From the NCBI RefSeq assembly GCF_910592395.1, contig NC_088316.1, forward strand, positions 7,876,001 through 7,940,000: 64,000 bases of DNA. The letters run 5' to 3'. Under the pieces are notes generated by a model, which was not told where the DNA came from, did no database searches, and saw only the letters and a list, made by a program, of their open reading frames with translations. Source of the DNA: Lineus longissimus. Its lineage: Eukaryota > Nemertea > Pilidiophora > Heteronemertea > Lineidae. Positions 42,431 to 54,106 of the stretch are shown in pieces (the stretch's first letter is position 1; every line of letters starts with the position of its first letter). The translations under genes were made by a program, and so were the position numbers.

Positions 42431-42775
42431 TTGAGTATACTGACAGTGACACTGCTTGTTCGGTGAGTATAGATTAGAATAGAAGGTAAAATAATAAGAG
42501 TAAGATTGCTTTTAGAAGAGAAATTAACTTGTGAAGCAGGCAAACCGTACTCTTGTTAGTAAATGTTAGGTAGCAGTAATTTGGTAGATTATTCACTGGT
42601 ATAGCTTACATCTGATTAATTTTAAAACTGGTCTAGCTGATTTTATTTTTCCTCACCTGATGCAATTAAACTGTAAGTTATCTTGAAACTACACCTTAGA
42701 CTACATTATCTTAGAATAGTATTTTAAGAGTATACCTGCTATATTGGTATATCTTCAATTCAAGTAATATCATCT
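42431..42775. other. Non-coding stretch, no feature recognised
   Basis: No supported feature. Confidence 0.5.
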
Positions 42776-43060
42776 GTGATTACATTTACTATCATGGAGT
42801 ACATACTATTTTTATCGTGGAGTACATACTGTTTTTATCGTGGAGTACATACTATTTCTATCGTGGAGTACATACTATTTCTATCGTGGAGTACACACTA
42901 TTTTTATCGTGGAGTACATACTATTTTTTCATGGAGTACATACCTTCGTGGAGTACATACTTTCGTGGAGTAGATACTTTCGTGGAGTAAATACCATCGT
43001 GGAGTAAATACCTTCGTGGATTACATACCTTCATGATATACATATTATTTGAGAATACAT
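42776..43060 (+). repeat. Minisatellite based on TCGTGGAGTACATAC
   Basis: Seven units of about 22-23 bp (TATCGTGGAGTACATACTAT plus T) are followed by about six shorter units of about 17 bp lacking the T-rich spacer. The frame running through it is an artefact. Confidence 0.85.
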
Positions 43061-43397
43061 ACTATCTCGGAGTATGCTGTCTCAATTCATCCCTGCAGCA
43101 CAAGAGGAGCATAACCTTGGCCAACAGAATCTAGGATTTTTACAAATACTTTATTAGACGTGCTATTACACATATCTGACGTATTCTTCCCTCTGTTGCG
43201 ATACCATAGAAAAGTGGTCGACATGGGTATAACATTGGAACAATATCGTTTAGCAATTGGATTGCATCATTTGTCAGTTTTAGCTCTACACTATGAAGAG
43301 ATCAAGCAAAGTATACAAATAGCATTCTATACAATCATTCATAAATCCATGTTTAGATTTTATTTTCAACACTATAGACAAAGACGTACCTTGAGCA

Positions 43398-43817
43398 GTG
43401 TTTATTGCAGTCCTATCCTGGCAAATACTGCACCAGTCATTTGTAAAATCCAAATTGCTACATTCAAATGATGTGGAAACAAACCCTGGCCCACAAAATT
43501 CAAAACATCAGAACAACCAGGGTATGTGTCAAGCACAAGCAGACTATCATCAAGGGTCTGCAATATTCTCTGAATTTTCGCGTGGAAAACAATGTGTCCC
43601 AACATCATTGATTGCCCTCTTAGTCTTATATTCAACTGTTAAAACAATTGATCAGTGGACAACATTGGATTTGAATTTTGTTTATAATATTGGTGATAAT
43701 CTGTATAAGAATGTTAGAAAAACTGTTCACCATGATTTTCTGTTCCATCTGAACTTCCCAATCAAATTTTCACCGAGAATAATTGTATCAAAATTCAGTA
43801 TAAAAATTCAGTATTAG
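43398..43817 (+). pseudogene. Helentron N-terminus: 2A-like motif and cysteine-peptidase-like domain
   Basis: The frame carries KLLHSNDVETNPGP, a match to the 2A consensus D-(V/I)-E-x-N-P-G-P, at 43470-43493 for the core. In known 2A peptides the ribosome skips the bond between the final Gly and Pro. About 30 residues later RGKQCVPTSLIALL (near 43,580-43,621) and GDNLYKNV look like the first half of a papain-fold peptidase with a Gln-Cys pair, as in viral tegument-type USP domains. The second half, FFLFDSHARSPFG, is in another frame at 43,949-43,987. The frame closes at 43,817. Confidence 0.55.
43470..43493 (+). other. 2A-like ribosome-skipping motif DVETNPGP
   Basis: Eight codons match the 2A core exactly, with KLLHSN before them. 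Separation would fall between codons 43488-43490 (Gly) and 43491-43493 (Pro). Confidence 0.65.
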
Positions 43818-43881
43818 GAACTGTGAGTCATGGAAATACACCAAATTTGCTTAGATTAGATACAGCAATCAATACAGTGTT

Positions 43882-44720
43882 TTGAAAAGGTGTCTAATAT
43901 GTGTAAAAGACAGCTGTATGGCATTACAACTGGAAAAAGAAAAGTTCTTTTTGTTTGATTCCCATGCAAGATCTCCTTTTGGTACTATTGATCCTGATGG
44001 TAAATGTGTATTGCTCCAGTTTCCTGATTTCACTACATTGTGCACTCAGTTAGAAAGAATTTCTCTTTCATTAACTGGTGATTCTGTTGTGCAGATTGAG
44101 ATGACACCAGTTCAGTTGACAAATATAAAAATCCCAAGAAATCTCAAAGGTAAATCTATCTTTACAATTCCAAATCCACCATCATGCAATAAAGTTATTA
44201 ACAGTACCAATGTCAGATCAGATATGTCAGATACAGATACGATAAGAAATGACAGCCACAAGTCAAACGCAAATGATGTGTCACTTGTAGAAACGCATCA
44301 GTCCAGTTTCACATTTCAGCCGGTTGACAACATATGGCAAGCCTCCCATCTTGCATCTCTAAACATGCAGCCACATTCATGGCTAACATTAACGAACCAA
44401 TACAAATGTTGTGACTTGAAATCTTCATTTCCTGATCAGTTGAAGAAGATTTGTCCTGATGGCAATTGTTTTTTTCGTTGTATACATTTGCTCTCTGTGG
44501 TTCAGAATGCAACCATCATTTAATTAGATCATTTATTGTAGATCATATGATCAATAACTGGGAATTGTTAAAGCCATTCCCTGAATCAAATTTCCTGACA
44601 TGTACAAATCCTCAGCAATATTTGACCAGGTCTTCAATGTACTCAGATAAAGTTTGGGTAACTTCCTATGAAATAAATGTAACATCCCATTTTCTACGAA
44701 CTGATGTCTACATTTATCAC
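43882..44720 (+). pseudogene. Helentron peptidase-like remainder and OTU-type protease domain
   Basis: The first part (43,882-44,130) contains FFLFDSHARSPFG and DPDGKCVLLQF, the likely His/Asp half of the preceding peptidase-like domain. The second part has CPDGNCFFRCIH (44,452-44,487), the Asp-x-x-Cys box of OTU deubiquitinases, followed in another frame by HHLIRSFIVDHMINNWELL and later GSIHYDYVL (about 44,818-44,844), the likely catalytic His region. OTU domains occur in some Helitron and Helentron polyproteins. At least two frameshifts break the region. Confidence 0.6.
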
Positions 44721-45163
44721 TAAGAAGTGTCACAGTGGAAGTGGTATAGATACAGTGGTCAAACTGTTGACTCTTCTTTGAAACCCTGTAGAAAGGCAAT
44801 ATATTTGAGTCACACTGGCAGTATTCATTATGATTATGTGCTCTCAATTAAGGAAACTACATGTAATATTGCTAGTCACCAAGTCAAAAAAACACTGATA
44901 ATGTTGGCCTACAGCATTTGCAGCAAATTGACAAGGAAATCAAAAGGCAGGCAAGATTGATAGAAGAAAGCAGAAGATGAAAAACTGAAGGAAAGCAGAC
45001 TGCACATGCTGGTAACCAAGAAAAGGACACCCCTGATACAAAAGACATATCTACATTTAAACCAGCAGCACAACATTAAAACAGTGCAAAAAACCAATAT
45101 CCTCCTAAGAAATTACTCGACCCACAAGTTAGAAAAAAACAAGCTGCCTGTCATAAGAAATAC

Positions 45164-45520
45164 ATGCAAAGGGCTACGTGTGGTCCTGATTGTCAAGAAA
45201 AAAAAGCAATCCGCAATAGGCAGTCCATAAAAGCAGCTAGACTTGATCCAAAATACAGAGAAAAAGAAGCAGCTGCAAACAAGCAATACAAAAAAACTGC
45301 CAGACTAGATCCAAAATACAGAGAAAAAGAAAAAGCTGCAAACAAGGAATATAAGAAAACAGCCAGATTGGATCCAAAATACTGAGAAAAAGAAAAAGCT
45401 GCTGACAAAGAATACAAGAAAACAGCTAGACTTGGTCCTGAATTCAGACAACTTCAAAACCAACATCAGAGAGAAAGACAAGCACAAAAAAGAAAAATGC
45501 ATGGTACAATAACTCCACAT
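45164..45520 (+). pseudogene. Lys-rich 63-bp (21-residue) repeats in Helentron protein
   Basis: Four tandem copies of a unit reading KTARLDPKYREKEKAANKEY occur in one frame, with a TGA at the end of the third unit (45,383). Charged tandem repeats of this kind lie between protease and Zn-finger parts in related polyproteins; the function is unknown. Confidence 0.6.
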
Positions 45521-45555
45521 TACAGCATACCTGCAAAAATAAAAAAAATAAAAAC

Positions 45556-46084
45556 ATGGATGAATTAAATCAATATCTGCAGGAAACCATAAGAGATGGA
45601 CTGGAATATGTTTGTCTGGTATGTAAGCAGTTACATTATTACCATAGTGTAAAACTTTGTTCTTCTAAAGAGAAAAAATCACCTATGTTAGGCAAATGCG
45701 CTCCTGCTCTAAAGTCTGAAACAGATGAAGAACACTGGATATGTCATACTTGTGCAAGGTACATCAACAAAAATAAGGTTCCACCATCGTCTGTTTTCAA
45801 CAAAGTGACATTTCCGCATCAACCTCATGAATTGAAGTTGCATCCTTTAGAAGAACGATTAGTATCGCCCCGTATTCCTTTCATGCAGATACATGAACTA
45901 CCTCGAGGAAACAGTTTCAAATTCATGGAAATGTTGTTAATGTACCAGCTGATGTCAGTAATACTGTCACAATGTTACCAAGGCAGCTTGATGACAATGC
46001 AACAATCCCCATCAAACTGAAGCGTAAAAAATCATACAAGTCTAATACTCGAAAACGTGCGCCCAAACAAGGTAAGACAAGCAG
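45556..46084 (+). pseudogene. Helentron Zn-finger region before Rep
   Basis: From ATG 45556 the frame shows YVCLVCKQLHYYHSV and HWICHTCARYINKNKVP, a paired CxxC arrangement, then LHPLEERLVSPRIPFMQIHE, a block conserved before the Rep domain of animal Helentrons. A frameshift near 45,920 moves the continuation (VVNVPADVSN) into another frame. Confidence 0.72.
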
Positions 46085-48388
46085 TTGCCTGGCTATCTGA
46101 AAACAGTGAATTATTTCAAGAATATGGAGTTCAACAACTTGAACAAGAAATGGGATGAAAACCAAACAAAATCTGTTACACAAGATGTGCCACATGAAAC
46201 AAAAGAGGATGAAAATGAATCTGACAACTGGTCTGAAATTGATGAGAAAAATCCTCAACCCTGTGCTACAAATGTTGATACTTTAATGATGGAACAAAGC
46301 CCACTTGATAAAACTGGTGAAGAAATTATATCTTTTGCACCTGGAGAAGGAAATACTCCAATGGGAATATTCATGGATAAGGATTTAGAATTCTTAGCTT
46401 TTCCAACAATTTATTGTGGTCAGGGGCGACCAGATAACACAGCTAGACCTGTTCCTGTACATTATAGCGCAATATGTTAAAGTGAACTGAGAAATGAAGA
46501 CAGAAGGGTTGCAGGGTCCATCTCCAATATATTCTTCAAATTAAAGAAAATGCAGACTAAATTGATTCAAGACATTGCTACAACCTCTCTCAGAAAATGT
46601 CAGAAAAAAGGAAAAAACATCACAGTGGGGGATTTAAAAGGTGGCAAGTTAGATGATTTAATCAAACTAGATGAAGGATTCCGTGTACTGAGAACACTGC
46701 GTGGATCCCCAGCATATTGGGAGAGATGTAAAAGAGATATTTTTGCTATGATCAGACAGCTAGGAATTCCTACCTTCTTTCTTACTCTGTCTGCAGCAGA
46801 AACCAGATGGAAACATCTCCTCAAAATTCTTGGTAAAATAGCTGATGGAAAAGTCTACACAGACGAAGTAGTTGGCAATTTTTCTTGGGATAAAAAGTAT
46901 GAATTGATTTCAAAGGACCCTGTGACATGTGCAAGGCATTTCGACTTCCAAATAAAAAAACTATTTTCACTAATTCTTCCTCATGATTTACAGCCATTAG
47001 GAAAACTTGCGGATTACTTTGGACGCATAGAGTTTCAACAACGTGGTAGTCCCCATATACATTTGATGATCTTGATTGATAATGCACCTAAGTGTAGCTA
47101 GGTCATTTTGTATTTGGGCCTCAGTTTTTGTTACACCCTTTGTAGGCTTGTAGGCCTGTGACCCGATTGAACTGAGCCTCAACCTGGTGTCACAAAATTC
47201 CAACATGTCTTCCATGACCATGTTTTTCTTCTTCTCCATCTAATTTTCAATTTTGTTCAACTTTAAGGTGATGAACCTGGCTATGCCTCCCCAAATGGTC
47301 CAAGCTAAATATTACTAAAATCCCCCTGTTCTTTATTTCGTAGGTAGTAGGCCCACATCTTTGTAATTTAAGAAACTAAGTAGAGAATCAGCATGACTGT
47401 AGTGCTTTGTATGTAGTGTATGCTCCTGAAGCACACCCCATACAATACGGGATTCATAGTAAAAAGTGCAACATTAAGAAATAAACACCACAAACGCATA
47501 TCCAGACGTGTTGTAGTTATAATTAGGGTATCGATCCACGATTTTCGGTTGTTACATAAGTATGGCATTGATAAAGAAAAAGAAATAATTGCATTCATTG
47601 AAAAATATATATCATGCAGTGGAATTAGCAATGATGATGATTCCCTCCCAGTGAATCTCCAAGTGCACCGGCATTCACGAACATGCAGGAAAAAGGGAAA
47701 AAAGATTTGTAGGTTTAATTTCCCTCAGCCACCTATGCCATATACGTGTATTTTAACACAATTAACTACTGATGAGGATCAGGATATGAACAATTTAAAC
47801 AAGAAGTACAAGAAGATCTTCACTACACTGCCAGACCTGAAGGACACAAACATCAATTTCAAAGAATTCCTGCAAAAGCTGGATATGTCGGAATCTGAAT
47901 ATATTCTAGTTGTACAGTCATCAGTTAAGAAACCTACTGTCTTCTTGAAAAGACAGGTTCCAGATGTTAGAGTTAACCATTACAATCCAGATATCCTGAA
48001 ACTTTGGAATGCCAATATGGATATACAATACATTATGGACCCATATGCATGTGCCATGTATATTGTTTCTTATATGAGCAAGGGTCAAAGAGGAATGAGT
48101 GACTTGATGTATCAAGCATGCAAAGAAGCCCGCCAAGGCAAGCCCAAAATTAGACAACAAGTTCGGCATATTGGAAATAAGTTCTTTAACAATGTTGAAA
48201 TCAGCAGTCAAGAAGCCATTTACATACTACTGCAGTTACCTCTTAGACATTCTTCGAGAGGTTTCATATTTATCAACGCTGCTCCTGCTGAGGAAAGAAC
48301 ATTCTTACTTAAAAAACAAGTTGATTTAGAACATTTACCAGATGACTCCCAAGATATATCAACAGATAAAGAAGTTCTGCCAAGATAA
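46085..48388 (+). pseudogene. Helentron HUH Rep (rolling-circle endonuclease) domain
   Basis: One frame runs from 46,085 to 48,388 with a TAA at 46478-46480 and a 464-bp insertion. It shows FAPGEGNTPMGIF, LAFPTIYCGQGRP, IFFKLKKMQTK, AMIRQLGIPTFFLTLSAAET and the HUH metal site in QQRGSPHIHLMIL (His-Ile-His codons 47054-47062). After the insertion come IIAFIEKYISC, KKICRFNFPQPP, and DPYACAMYIVSYMSKGQ with two Tyr (about 48,038-48,085), the catalytic tyrosine region. Rep nicks and rejoins DNA during rolling-circle transposition. The frame changes again near 48,380. Confidence 0.85.
47093..47556. mobile_element. 464-bp solo-LTR-like insertion in Rep, TAAG duplication
   Basis: It starts TGTAGCTAGG and ends GTTGTTACA (TG...CA). 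It is flanked by TAAG at 47089-47092 and 47557-47560. Leaving out the insert and one TAAG keeps the Rep frame open between NAPK and YGIDKEKE. A solo LTR is the simplest reading. The source element is not in the window. Confidence 0.7.
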
Positions 48389-48447
48389 TCAGATACATTC
48401 GTTACAATAAAGAATCTGATACTGAAAAGTTTTACAGGGAACTGTTA

Positions 48448-50459
48448 ATGCTGTTCTATCCATGGAAATTTGAATCTCAAATTAGTGCACCTTTTTCAAC
48501 CTATCAAAACAAATATGAATCTGTTAAGGAATCAGTTGATCTTGTTGCAGAACAATATGGCCATAACATAATGGAGATCGAGGCAGCAGAACGCCAAATA
48601 CTAAACAATGATGAGGAATTACATGAGGAATGGGCAAAGATTGCACCAAATACAACTTATGACAATGCTAAGGATGAAGAAATAGGCCCCATGCCCAGCA
48701 CCTCACATGCTGTATTCTCACCTGAATCAAATGAGCAATTCAAAAAATATGATGTTGGCTTGGACATAGGGTTATCAAATTCTTCTTCTACAGAAGACCT
48801 ATTAATTAAGAAAATGAATGAAGAGGATTACACAGAACTCATGCGTAATCTAAAACATTTGTTTATCACCACTTGCACTGCATCAGGAAATCAAGTTCTG
48901 CCATTCCTTTTTATACATCTTGTTCAGGTGGAGCAGGCTGTGGAAAAAGTTTTGCAATGAGAGCACTGTTTCAGTCATTACTACGACATTTCAATACTCT
49001 TCCTGGAGAAAATCCTGAAGACATCAAAATTCTCCTTGTAGCTCCAACTGGTAAAGCAGCCCACAACAGAAATGGAAACACATGTCACGCAGCATTCAAA
49101 ATTCCAGCTTGTCAAGGATTCAGTTACAAACCACTTACTTCAGAAGTTCTTAATACTGTCCGTTGTAAGCTAGGTAAATTGCAAGTACTTTTAATTGATA
49201 AAATATATAAATGGTTGGAAATGGAATGTTCAGATTCATTAATCAAAGATTAAAAGAAATAAAAGGAAACCAATTGCCATTTGGTCGTGTTAGCATTGTT
49301 GCATATGGGGATCTTTTCCAACTTTGTCCAGTTTTTGATGGATACATTTTTGAAAATTTAAAAAACGACTATGGCCCATTAGCAACTAATCTTTGGATTG
49401 ATTACTTCAAGTTATTTGAATTCAAAATCATAATGCGACAAAAAGATGACAAGGAGTTTTTAGAACTACTTAACCGCCTACAGGAAGGAAATCACACATC
49501 TAATGATATAGAGATAATCCAAACTGGAATGTTAATTGATGCAAACATAAATTCAGAAATTCATAACACCACATATTTAGTTGTTACAAATGCTGCTGTA
49601 AATCAGATAAACAATGACGTTTTTATAAAGACAAAAACAAATAAATCGGTCAGCCACAGTTATGACATAGTCATTGGTGATGTAAGTCAAGCTGTTTAAA
49701 AGAGAGTCATTGAAAACATCCCCAACGATGCATCCAAAAAAATGAGACTTTATACTCAGTTGAAACTTGCTGAATATCTTCTATATGATATTACAACCAA
49801 CATTGACACTGAAGATGGCCTCACAAATGGTGCTTCTTGCACTCTTCGGCAAATACCATCAACCACTCAGTCATCATTACTGTGGGTAGAATTTCATGAT
49901 TCTAAAATTGCAAGGGACTGGCGCCATAAACACTCAAATTTGTACAACAAAAACATCCCCAACAACTGGACCCCAATCAAACAATTATGTCGCCAGTTCA
50001 TGTCATGTGCTTCGTAACCAGTTTCCACTCAGACCATCAACAGCTAAGACAGTGCACAGAGCTCAAGGTGACACTTTAGATTCTATTGTCATTGATTTTC
50101 AGAATAAAACAATCGATCATATTCATTATGTTGCATTAAGAAGAGCCAGAAACTTAGCCTCCATACAAATTGTCAATTTCCATGATAACAAAATAAGTAT
50201 AAATAACAGTGTCCAGAATGAAATGTACAGACTACGAACTGAAGTTATGCTTCAAGTGCCCCTTCAACGCATTCACAATTTACTAAAGGACCATTTCACA
50301 ATAGTCTTCCAGAACATACAGCACCTGTCCAGTCCTATAGAAGATGTCCACAATGTCTTCAGTACTCTTTGTGGTAATTTTATAAGTTTTGTGGAAACAC
50401 ATCTACTGTCGTCTGTAGCAACAAATAAAGTGCACCTTTCTGGATATGAACTATATTGA
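48448..50459 (+). pseudogene. Helentron Pif1-type helicase
   Basis: The helicase unwinds DNA during transposition. Motif I is SGGAGCGKS (48924-48950), then VAPTGKAA, and motif II reads LLIDKI (about 49,187-49,204), where Pif1 enzymes have a Glu after the Asp. GDLFQLCPVF (about 49,309-49,338), TAKTVHRAQGDTLDSI (about 50,042-50,090) and HYVALRRARN (about 50,125-50,154) follow. Frameshifts lie near 48,920, 49,220, 49,690 and 49,960. With the motif II change and the breaks it is dead. Confidence 0.85.
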
Positions 50460-50966
50460 ACAGATGCAGATAAAACAACTTCAGTTCATTGTCATGGCAT
50501 TGCCACTTATGTAAAAACAGAACATCAAGACAATTTCTTTGTCAACTATACATCTGCATCTAATGGAATTGAAATTAATCATTATCAAATTAATTTACAT
50601 GATATGAACATTCCTCAACTCAACATTGTTATTGTCTACCGTTCCCCTTCTGTACCATTCCAAAACCTGATTAAAGCTCTAATATCCCTATCCCCTATTT
50701 TGCCAAAACATCATCCTCTTGTTAGTCTTGGAGATTTCAATGTTGATATCCATGACCAAAACCATCAAAATGCTGAAAAATTGCTCTCTGTTATGTCCAA
50801 AAACTTTGACTGTCATTTCCTTGAAACTGAACCTACCACAAAACTCTCAACAACTATTGACCACATATACACCACCTTTCCCAAAGAACACATATCATCT
50901 GGTGTTCTCCTGACTTACTACAGTTACCACGAGCCAGTGCGGATTGCTATCAAGCCTTTCCATTGA
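50270..50966 (+). pseudogene. Helentron C-terminal EEP (apurinic-like) endonuclease
   Basis: VFQNIQHLSS and FVETHLLSS (50,300-50,410) begin the endonuclease/exonuclease/phosphatase fold directly after the helicase, in the same frame to the stop at 50,459. After a short gap the frame 50,604-50,966 shows VIVYRSPS, SLGDFNVDI (about 50,725-50,751), TTIDHIYTT and YYSYHEPV. The last replaces the usual Ser-Asp-His with Ser-Tyr-His. This domain separates Helentrons from canonical Helitrons. Confidence 0.8.
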
Positions 50967-51401
50967 AGTATTAGAACAGTGCGTTGTAGGGGTGTAAACA
51001 TTGTAAACGGAGTATGTTGTAACGAGATTCAACTGTACTTTGGTTGCCACCTATTAATCTTCATGTAATTTCGCAGAAATACCTAATTGAGGTATTTGTT
51101 TTTTTCTATCTTTACAGATCATGATCACCCTCCAAGTATTGAGAAAACTGAAATCTTCCAAAGGCACCAACATCAACAAATTCCTGAAATGCTGCATCAT
51201 CAAAACTACTATGCCAATAGAATACAAGACTGGAAATTCTATGGAGATGAAACGTATGAAGAAGGCTGTAGTAGCCGATCCCACAGGTTTTTCACCACTA
51301 GTCAGCTATGCACCAGACCATTTTGCCAAGTTAAGGGAAGGACAGTCCGTGATACTCGCTAACTACGCCAAATATTCTGACATTATTATGACAAGAATAT
51401 C

Positions 51402-53133
51402 TATGGGCGGTTATTACCGCAAATAAAGACAAACCAAAGCAAAGACACTTGTGTAGCATATCAAGGACACGTAGATTGATACTCCTGGGTGGTTATTACC
51501 GCAAATAAAGACAAACCAAAGCAAAGACACTTGTGTAGCATATCAAGGACACGTAGATTGATACTCCTATGTGTGCCACATCAAAGACATCTGGACCATA
51601 CACCACGTCAAAGATAACGATGCGAAGTCAACAGGCGGCGCCACCGTCTTGGGAAAAGTAAAAACGATTTCGTCGTTTTTGTTGATATAGCGACTAGCGG
51701 GAAAATGCACGTGTTGTTATGTCACTATTGCATCTCTTCGTAGTAGACTGTCGTATTTTGAGATCCCCTTTCTTTTCAACATCATCAATCATACTATTGA
51801 TAGAGATAAGTTAGAAAACTGTGTTAACCTCCTTCAACAAGTTGTTGGAATAATGGGGAGAGAGGTGGCGAATAACAACAATAGGCCATGGGACGAGTGT
51901 GAAAAATGTGAAGTTCCGTTTGACAAATTAGCAGGCAAATTGAAAACAGTCGTTTTTGGGTAATATGGGGGTGCTGATTTCAAAAATCAATTTTTCTCCC
52001 GCGTAAAGTTGCACATTAAGTCAGAAATGATACCCTAATAAGGCTTAATGGTCCCAAAGTAGGGGTCAAAAAGTTGATGTCATCGAAACATGTCAACATG
52101 GGTATCAAAATGAAGGTCTATGGGGGTACTTTAACATTGCATAGTTTTTGGCCCCCTTAACGAACCGTGGGAGCCCCCCAGGGAGGGTCAAAAAGGGCAA
52201 AAGTGGTAACTTTGACCCTGTCCCACGATCTTCATAGGGACTATAAATGGATAAAAACTGTTTTATTCGACAGTACTCACATAGACCTTTTCATAGATAC
52301 CCATGACGACACCCTTGGGCAAAAGGTTTTCGAGATCTTAAATTTGGAGCCTAAAAAGGGGTCAAAACTACTATCTCGGCAACCCTTACCCCGAGAGTGT
52401 TGTCATGGGTATCATTTTGAAGGTCTATACGATTACTGTCAAATAAAACAGTTTTTATCCATTTATAGGCCCTATGAAGATCGTGGGACAGGGTCAAAGT
52501 TACCACTTTTGCCCTTTTTGACCCTCCCTGGGGGACTCCCACGGTTCGATAAGGGGGCCAAAAACTATGCAATGTTAAAGTACCCCCATAGACCTTCATT
52601 TTGATACCCATGATACCCATGTTGACATGTTTCGATGACATCAACTTTTTGACCCCTACTTTGGGACCATTAGGCCCTATTAAGGGTCTCATTTCTGACT
52701 TAATGTGCAACTTTACGCGGGAGAAAAACTGATTTTTGAAATCAGCACCCCCCCCCCCCATATTACACAAAAACGACTGTTTTCAATTTGCCCGCTAATT
52801 TGTCAAACGGAATCCTTGTTCTAGACACATTTTTGCCACTCGTCCCATGGCCTACAACGTCAACAGGCATACGGCCGCCAGCAATCTACAGTGGCGCCGC
52901 CTGTTGACTTCGCATCGTTATCTTTGACGTGGTGTATGGTCCAGATGTCTTTGATGTGGCACACACAGGAGTATCAATCTACGTGTCCTTGATATGCTAC
53001 ACAAGTGTCTTTGCTTTGGTTTGTCTTTATTTGTGGTAATAACCACCCAGGAGTATCAATCTACGTGTCCTTGATATGCTACACAAGTGTCTTTGCTTTG
53101 TTTTGTCTTTATTTGCGGTAATAACCGCCCATA
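51402..53133. mobile_element. 1.73-kb foldback (palindromic) element, AATATC duplication
   Basis: AATATC flanks both ends (51396-51401, 53134-53139). The left end TATGGGCGGTTATTACCGC is matched in inverse at the right end. The arms remain complementary over roughly 850 bases each, to a loop of about 80 bases near 52,320-52,400. Each outer end contains two tandem copies of an 82-bp unit (left starts 51,409 and 51,491). The arms have no credible gene. A 6-bp duplication fits only a few DNA-transposon groups and I do not assign one. Confidence 0.85.
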
Positions 53134-54035
53134 AATATCCAAAATAGTGAAAACAGGCCACATCGACATACCATTGGAAATACTGAACGCTGCCGAGAAA
53201 ATCCTCTCCACTTCCCCCACCCCAGTAAGCCCAATAAAGGATGTGCTTCATTCGCCAGTCAAATGCCTAAAGTCAATTCAAGGAACTATCACCCAGGTAA
53301 TGAAGGCCCTAAAATATGATTTGTGCAAAATCATGATGAACTTTCCATAAACTTGAGAAAATATCTCTTATAAAGTAAAGTTAGATTTGTGAAAGATCAT
53401 GGTGAACTTTCCACCATAAAAGTTGTCTACAGTGCATAACTTTAAAAATCATTGATGAAAATAACATAAAATCAGTATCCTAACAGTCATGACACTTCAA
53501 GCGTACAAGCTGTTCACTAATTCCTCTGAATTAGAAATTCTTCACCATATTTTGTACCTGTATTAAACTAACCACACATTTCTAACTTCAGGATGAGGAA
53601 CCCCACGAGGTGATGGTCAGTAACACACCAACTAAAGTTCGAAACCTCACAGTTAAGGATGACTCCGGCTCAATCCAAGTAGCCCTCTGGCGCGAGGAAG
53701 CCACCAAAGATGTGCATATCGGAGAATGTGTCACCATCTATGATGCAAAAACGTCAAATCGTAGTGGCATCACCAACCTGAATGCCAATTCCCAAACTGA
53801 GATAGAGGTAATTAAATGCATGTATAGCACCTTGTACTCTTTGCTTATCATTGGATTGTAACACAATGTTTCTAGAATTAGATCTATGCAGTTTCAAAAC
53901 ATCTAAATCAGCTGATCATTTCTTGCCTATCACAATATGTGTCCACTTGCTGACAGACAACTGAACCATAACAACTTGTGGATGCTGTTTTGACTTCCTC
54001 TTTCTGTTATTCAGTCACTGCAAGTTGTATGCAGG

Positions 54036-54106
54036 TTGGCAGGTTGAGACGGACTGGTTCTTCACTTCCTTGCTGTCAGCCTATTGTCAAATCTCAGTTA
54101 ATCAGT
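54036..54106 (+). repeat. 71-bp direct repeat, copy 1
   Basis: TTGGCAGGTTGAGACGGACT to GTTAATCAGT is identical to 54586-54656. This copy is in the intron before exon C. Confidence 0.9.

Larger units (their letters stand above)
43390..50966 (+). mobile_element. Helentron (Helitron-like rolling-circle transposon), broken
   Basis: Fragments in several frames encode, in order, N-terminal protease-like domains, a Zn-finger region, HUH Rep, Pif1 helicase and an EEP endonuclease. A C-terminal endonuclease is diagnostic of Helentrons among Helitrons. The true ends were not found. The OB-fold gene at 51,118-54,507 may belong to the same element. Confidence 0.82.

Noticed and set aside
42776-43060. 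Regular short repeats that could suggest a CRISPR array
   Set aside because: Units are contiguous without unique spacers and the genome is eukaryotic; this is a minisatellite.
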